Assembly (NCBI RefSeq): GCF_000715015.1
Contig: NZ_JMIW01000007.1
Location: forward strand, 124,001-188,000
Source: Erythrobacter longus
GTDB lineage: Bacteria > Pseudomonadota > Alphaproteobacteria > Sphingomonadales > Sphingomonadaceae
DNA length: 64,000 nucleotides
Reading direction: 5' to 3'
Every line of letters starts with the position of its first letter. The stretch's first letter is position 1. Positions 45,709-54,768 of this stretch are shown here, piece after piece. The notes under the pieces are model-generated. The model made no database searches, had not been told where the DNA came from, and was given only the letters and a program-made list of their open reading frames with translations. The position numbers and the translations under genes were made by a program.

Positions 45709-46587
45709 ATGAGCCAGAAACCGATCAAGAAAGCCGTCTTTCCCGTGGCAGGGCTGGGCACTCGCTTCTTGCCAGCAACAAAGGCGATCCCCAAGGAATT
45801 GCTGCCAATCGTCGACCGTCCGCTTATCCAATATGCCGTTGACGAAGCACGCGAGGCAGGGATCGAGCAGATGATCTTTGTGACCGGCCGCGGCAAGACG
45901 GCCATCGTTGAGCATTTCGATATCGCCTACGAGCTTGAAGACACGATGAGCTCTCGCGGTAAAGACATGGGTGTGCTTGACCCCACCCGCGCAACACCGG
46001 GCGACATCATGACCGTGCGCCAGCAAGTACCCATGGGCTTGGGACACGCCATCTGGTGCGCGCGCGCGATTGTGGGGGATGAACCTTTTGCGATCTTCCT
46101 TCCCGATGAGCTGATGATCGGCAAGAAGGGCGGCACCGGCTGTATGAAACAGATGGTCGACGCGTACGAAAAAGTTGGTGGCAATCTCATCAGCGTGCTC
46201 GAAGTGCCGATGGAAGAGGTCTCCAGCTACGGTGTTATCGCGCCCGGCGCGCAGAACGGGGCACTCACCGAAGTCACCGGGCTGGTTGAAAAACCGCCGG
46301 TGTCAGAGGCCCCATCCAACAAGATCGTCTCAGGCCGCTACATCCTCCAACCCGAAGTTATGCGCACGCTTGAGACGCAGGAAAAGGGTGCAGGGGGCGA
46401 AATCCAGCTAACTGATGCCATGGCCAAGATGATCGGAACCCAACCGTTCCACGCGGTGACGTTCGACGGCAATCGCTATGACTGCGGGAGCAAGCTTGGC
46501 TTCGTCGAGGCGACCTTGGCACTGGCGCTGGAGCGAGAAGACATGGGCGCGGATGTACGCGCGATGGCGGAAAGGTTGTTGGGCTGA
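45709..46587 (+). CDS. galU: UTP-glucose-1-phosphate uridylyltransferase
   Basis: A 292-residue GalU: AVFPVAGLGTRFLPATKAIPKELLPIVDRPLIQYAVDEA is the nucleotide-binding signature. It makes UDP-glucose for polysaccharides and LPS. The start MSQKPIKKAV has AGGGG eight to nine bases upstream; the longer frame was rejected. It is divergent from murA. Confidence 0.96.
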   Translation: MSQKPIKKAVFPVAGLGTRFLPATKAIPKELLPIVDRPLIQYAVDEAREAGIEQMIFVTGRGKTAIVEHFDIAYELEDTMSSRGKDMGVLDPTRATPGDIMTVRQQVPMGLGHAIWCARAIVGDEPFAIFLPDELMIGKKGGTGCMKQMVDAYEKVGGNLISVLEVPMEEVSSYGVIAPGAQNGALTEVTGLVEKPPVSEAPSNKIVSGRYILQPEVMRTLETQEKGAGGEIQLTDAMAKMIGTQPFHAVTFDGNRYDCGSKLGFVEATLALALEREDMGADVRAMAERLLG

Positions 46588-46680
46588 TTCTAAAATTGAG
46601 AAGCGGCTAGTTCTTTAAGACCCTCTCTTGTGTGAATGCCCGTTTTCGACCCGAGTGTATGGAGAGTCTAGGTCTGAAAG

Positions 46681-47001
46681 ATGGACATGATGTTTTCATT
46701 CGATAAATGGGCAGACTGGTTCGGCGATAGAGTCCGTGAACTGGATGCCGACCAGTTCATGTTAATCGAACCTTATGACAACAGAGACATTCCGGAGTGC
46801 AAATCAAATCCTAGCTTCGGGCTGCAACTCGATTCAGCTGATCGACTTGGATATATCGGGTTCTGGAAGAACGGGCTTTGTGACTATCAGTTAATTGATG
46901 CGGACAGCGCAGCTGACCTGGTCAATGAAGCAGGGCTCGAAGCGAATGATGAAACGGTAGAATCGCTTCTTGCGACCTTCCTCGCGTTTTACGAGGATTG
47001 A
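46681..47001 (+). CDS. orphan small acidic protein, immunity-protein-like
   Basis: A 106-residue acidic protein (FSFDKWADWFGDRVRELDADQFMLIEPYD, then GYIGFWKNGLCDYQLIDADSA). It is less GC-rich than its neighbours. The general look (single small domain, aromatic-rich, acidic) resembles immunity proteins of contact-dependent or Rhs toxin systems. No toxin gene is near and the family is not recognised, so this is only a hypothesis. It is flanked on the right by a repeat element. Confidence 0.6.
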   Translation: MDMMFSFDKWADWFGDRVRELDADQFMLIEPYDNRDIPECKSNPSFGLQLDSADRLGYIGFWKNGLCDYQLIDADSAADLVNEAGLEANDETVESLLATFLAFYED

Positions 47002-47143
47002 ACGGTCATAGATAAATCTCCGGAGCCACCTGATTTCGGGTCGGCGCACTCCCACGATCGCGTGTTGTACACTCCAGAAAAATAGAAAACCCGCACAGCC
47101 TCGGAGCTCGACCCGGTGGCCGGGGTAACTTTCCCGAAGACAT

Positions 47144-47228
47144 CGTCACCCCGGACTTGATCCGGGGTCCAGCTTCTTTTGCACAGTCGCTAAGTCAGCT
47201 GGACCCCGGCTCGTAGGCCAGGGTGACG
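47144..47228. repeat. REP-like palindromic element
   Basis: A long inverted repeat: GTCACCC near 47145 and GGGTGAC at 47221-47227 as outer arms, CCGGGGTCCAGCT (47162-47174) against AGCTGGACCCCGG (47197-47209) as inner arms, with a loop of about 22 bases. The text GTCACCCCGGACTTGATCCG is typical of dispersed palindromes in alphaproteobacterial genomes. It lies between the orphan gene and the flotillin operon and may also act as a bidirectional terminator. Confidence 0.8.
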
Positions 47229-47236
47229 GTAGTGGG

Positions 47237-48973
47237 TTATTCGGCCGCTTCGCCCTCTTGGCTGCCGTGGCGCTCTTCGGCTTCTTCGACTTGCTCGGCC
47301 ACATCGCTCATGATTTCGGCGAGCGATTTGTCATTGGCCGGTGCCACTTCCGCTGCCGCACCTTGTGCAAGGCTGCCCAGCGATGAGCCATCAAGGCCGA
47401 GTTCCTTCATCAGCCCGTCAAGCACAGGGGCCTGCGCGCGGTAGGCGAGGGCTGCGGAGACAGCGTCGTTCGCAAGATTGCCTGAGCCTCCACCGGAGGC
47501 CCCCGGTGCACCCGACGAACCGCCGCCTTTTTGAGTAAGCCCATCGACTTGAACGATCTTGATCGAATCGATCGCTTCCATCGGCTTGGCGCTTTCACGG
47601 ATGACCTCTGGCAGAACCTTGAGCAGAGCAAGCTTGGTCTGAAGGCTGATCTGATCCATCGAAAGGATGTTCGCAGCTTCATTGACGGCCCGTTGGCCTG
47701 CAGCCTCCACTTCAAAGCGCACACGGTCCGCTTCGGCGCGGAGGATTTCGGCATCCGCCTGACCCTTGGCTTCGAGACGTGAAGCCTCAGCACGGTTGGC
47801 CGCCGCGTCCTTTTCGGCTTCCGCTTCGACCTTGATCGAGATCGCGTCACGCTCAGCCACTTTCGCCGCTTCGATCAGCTCGATCTTCTTCTGACGCTCT
47901 GCAATTTCGCTTTCACGCGAGGTCACAACTTGCTCTTCGGCGGCAACCGCCAGAGCACGCGCAGCATCCGCTTCGGCTTTGGCCTGGCTTTCCTCACGCG
48001 ACTTGTTCTGCACCGCGATCTGCTGCTCTTGACGAGCGATCTCAAGCGCGCGTTGCTGATCGATCCGGGCTTCTTCGACAAGGCGGTCCGCCTCAATCTG
48101 CTGCGCATCGACCTGCTTCTTCGCCTCAATCCGGGCAGCATCCGCTTCGCGCTGACGCTCTGCCTGTTCGCGCGCGATTTCAGACATTTGCGATGCGCGG
48201 CGCACTTCGACTTCGCGCTCTTGGCCAAGCCGAGCATACTCGGTGTCACGACTGATCTCGAAGCTTCTCTGATCCGCTTCGAGGTTTTTGCTTTCCATCT
48301 GAACGCGGGTGTCCTGCTCGATATCGTTACGCAGTTTCTTGCGCGCTTCGATCTGCTCGGTGAGCTTGGTCAGGCCTTCTGCGTCAAACGCATTGTTGGC
48401 GTTGAAGTGTTCGATGCTGGTCTGGTCGAGACCGGTGAGCGAGACCGATTCAAGCTCAAGCCCGTTCATGGCCAAGTCGTTGGACGACACTTGCTGCACT
48501 TTTTGCACAAAATCTGCGCGTTGTTCGTGCAGTTCGTTCATGCTCATGCCAGCGGCGACCGAACGCAGCGCGTCGACGAATTTACCTTCCACCAGGTCTT
48601 TGAGCATTTCCGGTTGCATCGTGCGCTGGCCCAGCGTCTGCGCGGCCATCGCAATCGCGCCTGCATCAGGGCGAACGCGGACGTAGAATTCCGCCTTCAC
48701 GTCGATCCGCAGACGGTCGAGCGTAATGAGAGCCTCCGCATCGCGGCGAACAACCGCGAGAACAAGCGTGTTCATGTTGACCGGCATGGTCTCGTGGAAG
48801 ACAGGCAGCACCAAAGCGCCGCCGTTCATCACGACCTTCTCACCGCCAACACCGGTCCGCACAAATGCGGTTTCCTTCGATGCGCGGCGGTAAAGCGTCG
48901 TCAGCATAATGAAGATGATCAGCAGCAGCGCAATGCCGCCACCAACAAACATAAGAAGTGTAATCAGGTCCAT
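47237..48973 (-). CDS. yqiK: flotillin-like protein YqiK
   Basis: A 578-residue flotillin: an N-terminal membrane segment (LITLLMFVGGGIALLLIIFIML), a Band 7 domain (FVRTGVGGEKVVMNGGALVLPVFHETMPVNMNTLVLAV), then a long Glu/Ala/Arg coiled coil (about 230-460). A Gly/Ser-rich linker and an acidic tail follow. Flotillins form membrane microdomain scaffolds. It is 25 bases downstream of yqiJ, the same pairing as in E. coli. The start MDLITLLMFV was chosen over a TTG further upstream. Confidence 0.92.
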   Translation of the reverse strand: MDLITLLMFVGGGIALLLIIFIMLTTLYRRASKETAFVRTGVGGEKVVMNGGALVLPVFHETMPVNMNTLVLAVVRRDAEALITLDRLRIDVKAEFYVRVRPDAGAIAMAAQTLGQRTMQPEMLKDLVEGKFVDALRSVAAGMSMNELHEQRADFVQKVQQVSSNDLAMNGLELESVSLTGLDQTSIEHFNANNAFDAEGLTKLTEQIEARKKLRNDIEQDTRVQMESKNLEADQRSFEISRDTEYARLGQEREVEVRRASQMSEIAREQAERQREADAARIEAKKQVDAQQIEADRLVEEARIDQQRALEIARQEQQIAVQNKSREESQAKAEADAARALAVAAEEQVVTSRESEIAERQKKIELIEAAKVAERDAISIKVEAEAEKDAAANRAEASRLEAKGQADAEILRAEADRVRFEVEAAGQRAVNEAANILSMDQISLQTKLALLKVLPEVIRESAKPMEAIDSIKIVQVDGLTQKGGGSSGAPGASGGGSGNLANDAVSAALAYRAQAPVLDGLMKELGLDGSSLGSLAQGAAAEVAPANDKSLAEIMSDVAEQVEEAEERHGSQEGEAAE

Positions 48974-48998
48974 CTCTTCTCCAATCAAATAATTCGGT

Positions 48999-49640
48999 TC
49001 ATGGCTGAAGCAGCGGGCTTTCGTAGCGCACGCCGAAAAAGATCTCTCCTTCGCGGCGCACGAGCATGACTGTTTCGCCTTCGGCCAGTTCCGCCTCGGG
49101 GTCTTGCGGTTCGACCATTACAAAATGGGGATGCCCAAAGGCATCTTTCACTTCAGCACGGGCCGGCGATTTGAGCCGCGCAATTCCCGTCTGAATGACA
49201 GCATCACGCCGAACCAAGCTGTTAAGACCTACCGCCGAACTTTCATCTTGCGGCAGGATGTTGGCCAATGGACGTACTAACATGCCATTGATGGGCAATG
49301 CCGCTGCGCCGGCCAGTAAAGCTGCCAGCCCCGCCCCTAACGGCTGACCGATGGCTGCGCCGATGATCCATTGGCCCACCACACCGGTGAGCGAGAATAC
49401 AAAGAGCAGACAGGATAACCAGATAAGAAACGGCACCTTGCCAAGGCCAAGGACGGTAAACAATCCGTCCATAAAGCCACTAGCCTGGAGCCCATCTGCG
49501 ATATCGGCGTCCACTTCGATCTCAATGTCGCTCGCGCTATCGAACAAATCACCTACGCCAAAAACCTGGAGCAAGGCGATTACAAAAAGCGCGCCCAACG
49601 CGATGGCGAAAGGCAGATTGTGGGCTTCTAGTAATGTCAT
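48999..49640 (-). CDS. yqiJ: YqiJ/NfeD-like membrane protein with OB-fold
   Basis: A 213-residue protein: membrane helices at about 10-28, 70-92 and 95-120, then a C-terminal OB-fold (GLNSLVRRDAVIQTGIARLKSPARAEVKDAFG, AEGETVMLVRREGEIFFGV). NfeD-type proteins work together with SPFH partners; the partner is the yqiK product downstream. The ribosome site on the minus strand is AAGGAGGTGA, a full match to the 16S tail, 7 bases before the ATG. Confidence 0.88.
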   Translation of the reverse strand: MTLLEAHNLPFAIALGALFVIALLQVFGVGDLFDSASDIEIEVDADIADGLQASGFMDGLFTVLGLGKVPFLIWLSCLLFVFSLTGVVGQWIIGAAIGQPLGAGLAALLAGAAALPINGMLVRPLANILPQDESSAVGLNSLVRRDAVIQTGIARLKSPARAEVKDAFGHPHFVMVEPQDPEAELAEGETVMLVRREGEIFFGVRYESPLLQP

Positions 49641-49708
49641 AAACTCACCTCCTTTTCATAAAGGGAGGCGGTTTTCACGAGTTTGCTGCTCGTAAAAACG
49701 CCTCCGCC
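49641..49708 (-). promoter_or_regulatory. leader with mutually exclusive hairpins around the yqiJ Shine-Dalgarno
   Basis: On the minus-strand RNA, GGAGGCG (from 49705) can pair with CGCCUCC (ending 49664), extended by UUUUUACGAG against CUCGUGAAAA into a stem of about 17 pairs with one bulged C. The same CCUCC can instead pair with GGAGG of the ribosome site (49648-49652) across a loop of about 10 bases. Only one pairing is possible at a time. The longer stem would leave the ribosome site free, and the shorter one would hide it. Confidence 0.55.
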
Positions 49709-49984
49709 TTCACAAAAAGCGGCACGTTTCCAAATCCATCCCATGAATGTGTTATTAACAGATATTGTCTGAAAAAGACAGTAAAATCGGATCTGTTGTT
49801 TCAATAATACGTGTGCCGAACATATCTTTCACGCGAACTCTTGAATTATTGCGAATATATCAACATATAAAAAGCTTGATCACGCTCCGAGCGTTCAGAA
49901 TTTCCTGCAGGTGCCCCGAAGTAAGGCCGGATTGTGGTTAGTCTGAGCTCCCGCTCCCCAGCGCGCGCGGGATGGGGGCTTGCA
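49709..49984. other. AT-rich intergenic region upstream of yqiJ
   Basis: No gene is visible. The stretch 49735-49890 is clearly richer in A and T than the surrounding coding DNA and holds a small hairpin (TGTCT-GAAAA-AGACA, 49766-49780). It should contain the promoter of the yqiJ-yqiK operon, but no confident -35/-10 or sigma-54 pair was found. The right end is the tail of the P450 gene's downstream region. Confidence 0.5.
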
Positions 49985-51277
49985 TTACGAGGCGGGCGTA
50001 ATCCGCAAAGGCAGCGTCTTTAGCCCACCCACAAATGTGCTGTTAGAGCGCTTGGCCTCGCCAGCAGGCGCAATGCTCTCAATCCGGTCAAGCAGCGCTT
50101 CGAACAGAATGCGCATCTCCAGCCGCGCCAGATGCAGCCCCAGACACTGGTGAGCCCCTGCTCCGAAAGCCAAGTGGCGATTGGGAGAGCGGGCCGCATC
50201 AAATTTGCGAGGGTTTTCGAACTGCGCCGGGTCATGATTGGCTGCGACATAGTTGATCATCATCCAATCGCCCGCCTTGATTTGCTGCCCGCCCACTTCG
50301 ACATCCTCGGCCGCCGTGCGCATGAAATGCTGCACCGGCGACGTCCAACGGATCGCCTCTTCGACGATGCCGGGCAGGAGCGAGCGGTCCGCCTTCACTC
50401 GCGCGAATTGCTCCGGATCATTGGCAAGCGCCATCATCGCCCCTGCGGTCGACGCGCTGGTGGTGTCGTGGCCAGCGGTTGCAACAATGATGTAATAGCC
50501 AGCCAGATCGCGCGGCGGCAGCGGCTTTCCATCGACCAGTGCGTTGGCGATGACGCTGGCTACATCATCTGTCGGGTTCGCGCGGCGATCTTTTGCGAGC
50601 TGGGCGAAGTAGTCCTCAAAGCTCTTTACCGCGCCAGAGACAAGCTGGAGCACTTGCTCAGGCGTCATGTTGTCCATGCCGGTGCCCGAAAGGTCAGCGT
50701 CCTGCCCGCCGAACATCTGCTGGGTCAGCATCATCATGCGCGGCTCATCCTCTTCGGGAACGCCGAGAATCTGCATCACCACATGCAAAGGATAAGGGCC
50801 CGATACCTCTATGACGAAGTCGACTTCGGGCCCGGCTTCAATCATCCGGTCCACCGTGCGATGCGCCAGAGCACGGATCTCCGCTTCGATCTTGTCCAGA
50901 TTGCGCGGCATGAACCAATCCATGGTGAGCTTGCGATATTTGGGGTGTATCGGCGCATCGAAGACCACAAGGCTATCGACCAGCATGTTGGAGCCGGTCG
51001 CTGCTTGAGAGAACGCCGTTGCCTCTCGGGTCGAAAAAACCACCGGTTTTGGATTGTTGAGGAAGGTCTTGTTGTCCTTCGAGATGCGCATCACATCTTC
51101 GTATCTTGTGATCAGCCAGAAGGGTTCGAACACGTCATCCTCGGCGATAACTTTTGCGACCGGCATCTCTTCACGAAGCCGGTCGAATGTATCGAGCACG
51201 CCGTTCCATTCAGCATAGCTTTCAGGCGCGATCACCTCGCGGGCGATGTCTTCTGGCAGAACAGCAGGTTTGCTCAT
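49985..51277 (-). CDS. cytochrome P450
   Basis: A 430-residue soluble bacterial P450. The I-helix motif AGHDTTSAS, the ExxR motif in VEEAIRW and the haem-binding loop FGAGAHQCLGLHLAR with the axial Cys are intact. It hydroxylates an unknown substrate with ferredoxin and ferredoxin reductase from elsewhere. It begins 3 bases after the acyl-CoA ligase stop, so the two are one operon. An acyl or terpenoid/steroid side-chain substrate that is activated as a CoA ester is a reasonable guess. Confidence 0.94.
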   Translation of the reverse strand: MSKPAVLPEDIAREVIAPESYAEWNGVLDTFDRLREEMPVAKVIAEDDVFEPFWLITRYEDVMRISKDNKTFLNNPKPVVFSTREATAFSQAATGSNMLVDSLVVFDAPIHPKYRKLTMDWFMPRNLDKIEAEIRALAHRTVDRMIEAGPEVDFVIEVSGPYPLHVVMQILGVPEEDEPRMMMLTQQMFGGQDADLSGTGMDNMTPEQVLQLVSGAVKSFEDYFAQLAKDRRANPTDDVASVIANALVDGKPLPPRDLAGYYIIVATAGHDTTSASTAGAMMALANDPEQFARVKADRSLLPGIVEEAIRWTSPVQHFMRTAAEDVEVGGQQIKAGDWMMINYVAANHDPAQFENPRKFDAARSPNRHLAFGAGAHQCLGLHLARLEMRILFEALLDRIESIAPAGEAKRSNSTFVGGLKTLPLRITPAS

Positions 51278-51280
51278 GAC

Positions 51281-52819
51281 TTACCCTGCCGCCTTTGCTG
51301 CATACTCGTCGCGAAGCTCGCGCTTATAGAGTTTGCCATTGGCCTCGCGCGGCAAGTCCGGGCGAAAGTCGAACTGTTTGGGCATTTTGATGCGGGCCAA
51401 ATTGGGCGCAAGGAAATCGCGCAGCTCCGCCTCAAGCGCATCGCCTGCATCATCCATCGTCATGGGCTGAATGACCGCCACGACCTTCTCGCCAAGCTCA
51501 GGGCACGGGGCTCCGATGACGGCTGCGTCCATGATCTTGTCGTGAGTGACCAGCAAATTCTCGATCTCCTGCGGGTAGATATTGACCCCGCCCGAAATGA
51601 TCATGTGGCTCTTGCGATCCGTGAGGAAGAGGTACCCCGCCTCATTGACATGGCCAATATCACCCAGCGTCATCCAGCCCTTGGGGTGCATCGCCTCTTT
51701 CGTCTTCTCAGGGTCCTTGTGATAGCTCGGCAGGAGATCATTTTCGAAATAAATCAGGCCATCGGTGCCCGCTGGCACTTCTTCACCATCGGGACCGCAA
51801 ATGTGGAGCTTGCCGTAAATCGCCGTCCCCACGGTGCCGGGGTACTCCAACCATTGCTCGGATTTCACCAAGGTCATACCGATGCCTTCGGACCCGGCGT
51901 AATATTCGTTGATGATGGGCCCCCACCAGCTGATCATCTCGTGCTTTATCGGAACAGGGCACGGCGCGGCAGCATGAAGCGCGCGCTGGTGCGATGAAAG
52001 GTCGTAGCGATTGCGAGCCTCTTCATCGAGTTTGAGGAAGCGCACGAAGTGGGTGGGCACCCATTGGCTGTCGGTGATCTTGTATTTCTCGATCGCCGCA
52101 AGCGCGTCTTCAGGGTCGAATTTCTCCATAACCACGACTGTACCGCCCAAGCGCTGAGCGGTAGAGGCCCAGCCGATCGGGGCCGCATGATAGAGGGGCG
52201 CAGGACACAGATAGACCATTGAGCCATCCGCCGGCATCCCGGCACCCATGGTCGCCAAGCCCATCAGGGGGACGGGCGCTTGCACATCTGGATCAGGTGG
52301 GGGCGGTGGGCGCACGCCCTTGGGGCGGCCCGTGGTGCCCGAGGAATAGAGCATCACCTGGCCCGGCGTCGGGTCTGTGACTGTCTCCGCCGATTGCTCT
52401 GCCAAAGCTGCATCAAAGTCATCATCGCCGCCGCTATCCACGACGAGGATCTCAAGTTCGCGAAGCTCGGCGCGGATCCCTTCGACCACTTCTGCGTAAG
52501 CGGGTGAGGTGATGAGAATCTTCGCCTCAGAATCGCGCAAGATATAGGAGATTTCTGGAGCGGTTAGACGGGTCGAAATCGGAACCAACATCGCCCCGCA
52601 CCGCTGCGAACCCCAGATAAGGGTGAAATACTCCATCCGGTTTTCCAGAAGCACCCCGAAGGCATCCGATGGGCCAAACCCACGGTCGCGCAGCAAATGG
52701 GCAAAGCGATTGGAGGCCTCGTCCAGTTGCTTGAAAGTCATCTGCGCCCCGCTTCCAGCCATAATGACAGCCGGGTGGTCGGGGCGCGACGCCGCATGGG
52801 CGATCGGGTGCAAACTCAT
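51281..52819 (-). CDS. AMP-dependent acyl-CoA synthetase
   Basis: A 512-residue adenylate-forming ligase. The P-loop MLYSSGTTGRPKGVR, the A5 motif EYYAGSEG, GWMTLGDIGHVNEAGYLFLTDR and the C-terminal Lys in REANGKLYKREL are present. It activates a carboxylic acid to the CoA ester. The run RPPPPPDPDV directly after the P-loop is unusual. It is the first gene of a two-gene operon with the P450. The start MSLHPIAHA was chosen. Confidence 0.93.
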   Translation of the reverse strand: MSLHPIAHAASRPDHPAVIMAGSGAQMTFKQLDEASNRFAHLLRDRGFGPSDAFGVLLENRMEYFTLIWGSQRCGAMLVPISTRLTAPEISYILRDSEAKILITSPAYAEVVEGIRAELRELEILVVDSGGDDDFDAALAEQSAETVTDPTPGQVMLYSSGTTGRPKGVRPPPPPDPDVQAPVPLMGLATMGAGMPADGSMVYLCPAPLYHAAPIGWASTAQRLGGTVVVMEKFDPEDALAAIEKYKITDSQWVPTHFVRFLKLDEEARNRYDLSSHQRALHAAAPCPVPIKHEMISWWGPIINEYYAGSEGIGMTLVKSEQWLEYPGTVGTAIYGKLHICGPDGEEVPAGTDGLIYFENDLLPSYHKDPEKTKEAMHPKGWMTLGDIGHVNEAGYLFLTDRKSHMIISGGVNIYPQEIENLLVTHDKIMDAAVIGAPCPELGEKVVAVIQPMTMDDAGDALEAELRDFLAPNLARIKMPKQFDFRPDLPREANGKLYKRELRDEYAAKAAG

Positions 52820-52942
52820 GTCTCTCTCCATTCCAGTCGCTCAAAGCCTCACAACAAAGGCCTGGCAAACAGTCTCTAGGAGCAACCTAACGCAAGGCCA
52901 GCGCTGCTCAAGCCATTTCGTATGGGGGAGAATGAGACAGGC

Positions 52943-52973
52943 AAAAAAATAGGCGGCGGGATAACCCGCCGCC
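52943..52973 (-). terminator. strong intrinsic terminator after the M23 peptidase gene
   Basis: On the minus strand GGCGGCGGG, TTAT, CCCGCCGCC forms a perfect nine-pair stem, followed by TA and seven T (complement of 52943-52949). It lies about 90 bases after the peptidase stop and ends that transcript before the ligase operon. Confidence 0.9.
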
Positions 52974-53062
52974 CAATATCGGACACCCTCTCCAATGTCC
53001 GACCCGCTCATAGGCGGGCAGCTCTAGTCCGAATAAACGGACGCAAACTCGACTCGCGAGGA

Positions 53063-53797
53063 CTACTCCCCGCCCGAACCAACCCGGCGCCGTCCTTCGA
53101 GCAGTGTCTGCTCGGTTTCGGCAAGCCTCGCTGGCTCTCTGTCTGATACCATATAGTGAATTGGGTCAACTGCAACCCCATCTACGCGCACTTCGTAATG
53201 AAGGTGTGGTCCAGTCGACCAACCGGTCGATCCGACGTAACCAATGATCTCACCTTTCTCGACGCGCTCCCCTGCAGAAACAGCGAGGCGCGACAAGTGT
53301 GCATAACGGGTTTCGAGGTCCGCTCCGTGATCGATTTTGATGTAAAGCCCATAGCCACGACCACTGCGGGCAAGGCTAACAAGTCCATCGGCGGCGGCGT
53401 AAACCGGCGTTCCGGTCGGCGCTGCAAGATCGACGCCTTTGTGCATCCGGCGGCCGCCACGCACCGGGTGGCTGCGCATCCCGAAATTGCTCGTCAAACG
53501 CGCGCCGTTCACAGGAGTCAGCGACGGGACAGAAACAGTTGGACGTTCAAAAACCGAGATCGGCTCGTTTTCCTGAGGCGTTTTCACGCTATCGAGAGCG
53601 GTCCAGCTTGCAAACAGTTCACGGAAACGCTCATCGCCATTGGCAAGGGTTTCAGCCTGGGCTTCGCGTACTGGCGCGGTGATATCAGCAGCCGTGTTTG
53701 CAGAAGAATTTGCGTGAACGCCGGGGCTCACAAAAAGCATGGCAGCAGCGCATAATGCAGAAGCTGCTTTCGAAATGGGACGCCAAAGCGTGCTCAT
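53063..53797 (-). CDS. M23 family metallopeptidase
   Basis: A 244-residue exported LytM-type peptidase. The signal peptide (ALCAAAMLFVSPGVHA) is followed by a linker and the M23 domain: SNFGMRSHPVRGGRRMHKGVDLAAPTGTPVYA (first zinc His and Asp) and GPHLHYEVRVDG (HxH). The active site looks complete, so it should cut peptidoglycan cross-links rather than only activate amidases. A 161-base gap separates it from the DUF455 gene upstream. Confidence 0.92.
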   Translation of the reverse strand: MSTLWRPISKAASALCAAAMLFVSPGVHANSSANTAADITAPVREAQAETLANGDERFRELFASWTALDSVKTPQENEPISVFERPTVSVPSLTPVNGARLTSNFGMRSHPVRGGRRMHKGVDLAAPTGTPVYAAADGLVSLARSGRGYGLYIKIDHGADLETRYAHLSRLAVSAGERVEKGEIIGYVGSTGWSTGPHLHYEVRVDGVAVDPIHYMVSDREPARLAETEQTLLEGRRRVGSGGE

Positions 53798-53958
53798 ACT
53801 GACCCGGTCCTATCTGGCGCGCTTTACGCCACTCACAGTTTACAACAACGCCGATGTTTTGTTCTCAAAGGGCCGAAAACCCTCAGTTGGCGTGGTTAAT
53901 GATTCGCGACTCAGGTTTGAGCACCGAACTTGTAAGAAAGTGTTATCGGCGTGATTCG

Positions 53959-54762
53959 TTAAACCGCAATGTCTTCGTAGAAACCTCGCGATAAACCGGC
54001 AGCAAGACGGGCTGAGTCGTTAAATGGCGGCTTAACCAGCCCTCTGAAATGCTTGCGAACAAGGGATTTCCAGACAGATTCGGGCCTCTCGCCAGAATCT
54101 GCGACGATGCGCAAAAAGTATTTGGTCCCAAACCCGACATGCCGAATTTCATCGTCAAGAATGCGGGTCAAAATCTTTGCGCCATGCTCATCACCGGCCG
54201 CTTTGACCCGCTCTAGCGTTGCCGGTGTTACATCCAGACCGCGCGCCTCAAGCACCATCGGAACAATCGCCAACCTCGCTGCGACATCGTGCCTTGTCTC
54301 ATGTGCTGCTTGCCACAATCCGCCATGCGCAGGCAGAGCGCCGTAGTGGCTGCCCATGCTCTCAAGCTTTCGCGACAGCAGTGCAAAATGCATCGCCTCA
54401 TCCGCGGCGACATAAAGGAAGTCGGAGACAAACTCCTCGCCCATCTCAGCGCCAAATCGGCCTGCCATATCGAGCGCCAGGTCGATGGCGACGAATTCGA
54501 TGTGCGCCAGACTGTGCCACATGGCGATGCGAGCGCGCTGGGAGCCGAATTTGCCGCGCTTGGGCATTTTGTTGGGTGGGAGGAGCTCGGGTCGCTCTGG
54601 CCGTGCGGGCTCCTCTGGCATCGCTTCGTCGAAAGCAAAGGCAAGCGCGCCTTTGCGCCACCGCCGGGCAACATCGCGCGTGGCAAAGCATTTGGCACGC
54701 GGGTCGCTTGTGAGGAGTGCGCCGCGAATGGCACTTGAAACCGATTGAGCAGCGCTTTGCAT
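53959..54762 (-). CDS. DUF455 ferritin-like di-iron protein
   Basis: A 267-residue ferritin-like protein. The metal ligands can be read as Glu in LAHIEFVAIDLAL, Glu/His in AADEAMHFALL, Glu in VLEARGLDV and Glu/His in DDEIRHVGFG. This gives the di-iron set of the MiaE/ferritin-like clan. The reaction is unknown. It starts 6 bases after bcp, in the glnE-bcp-DUF455 operon. Confidence 0.87.
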   Translation of the reverse strand: MQSAAQSVSSAIRGALLTSDPRAKCFATRDVARRWRKGALAFAFDEAMPEEPARPERPELLPPNKMPKRGKFGSQRARIAMWHSLAHIEFVAIDLALDMAGRFGAEMGEEFVSDFLYVAADEAMHFALLSRKLESMGSHYGALPAHGGLWQAAHETRHDVAARLAIVPMVLEARGLDVTPATLERVKAAGDEHGAKILTRILDDEIRHVGFGTKYFLRIVADSGERPESVWKSLVRKHFRGLVKPPFNDSARLAAGLSRGFYEDIAV

Positions 54763-54768
54763 GATTGC

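Noticed and set aside
50132..51997. 621-codon plus-strand frame opposite the P450 and ligase
   Set aside because: It spans two well-supported genes on the other strand and has no recognisable domain.
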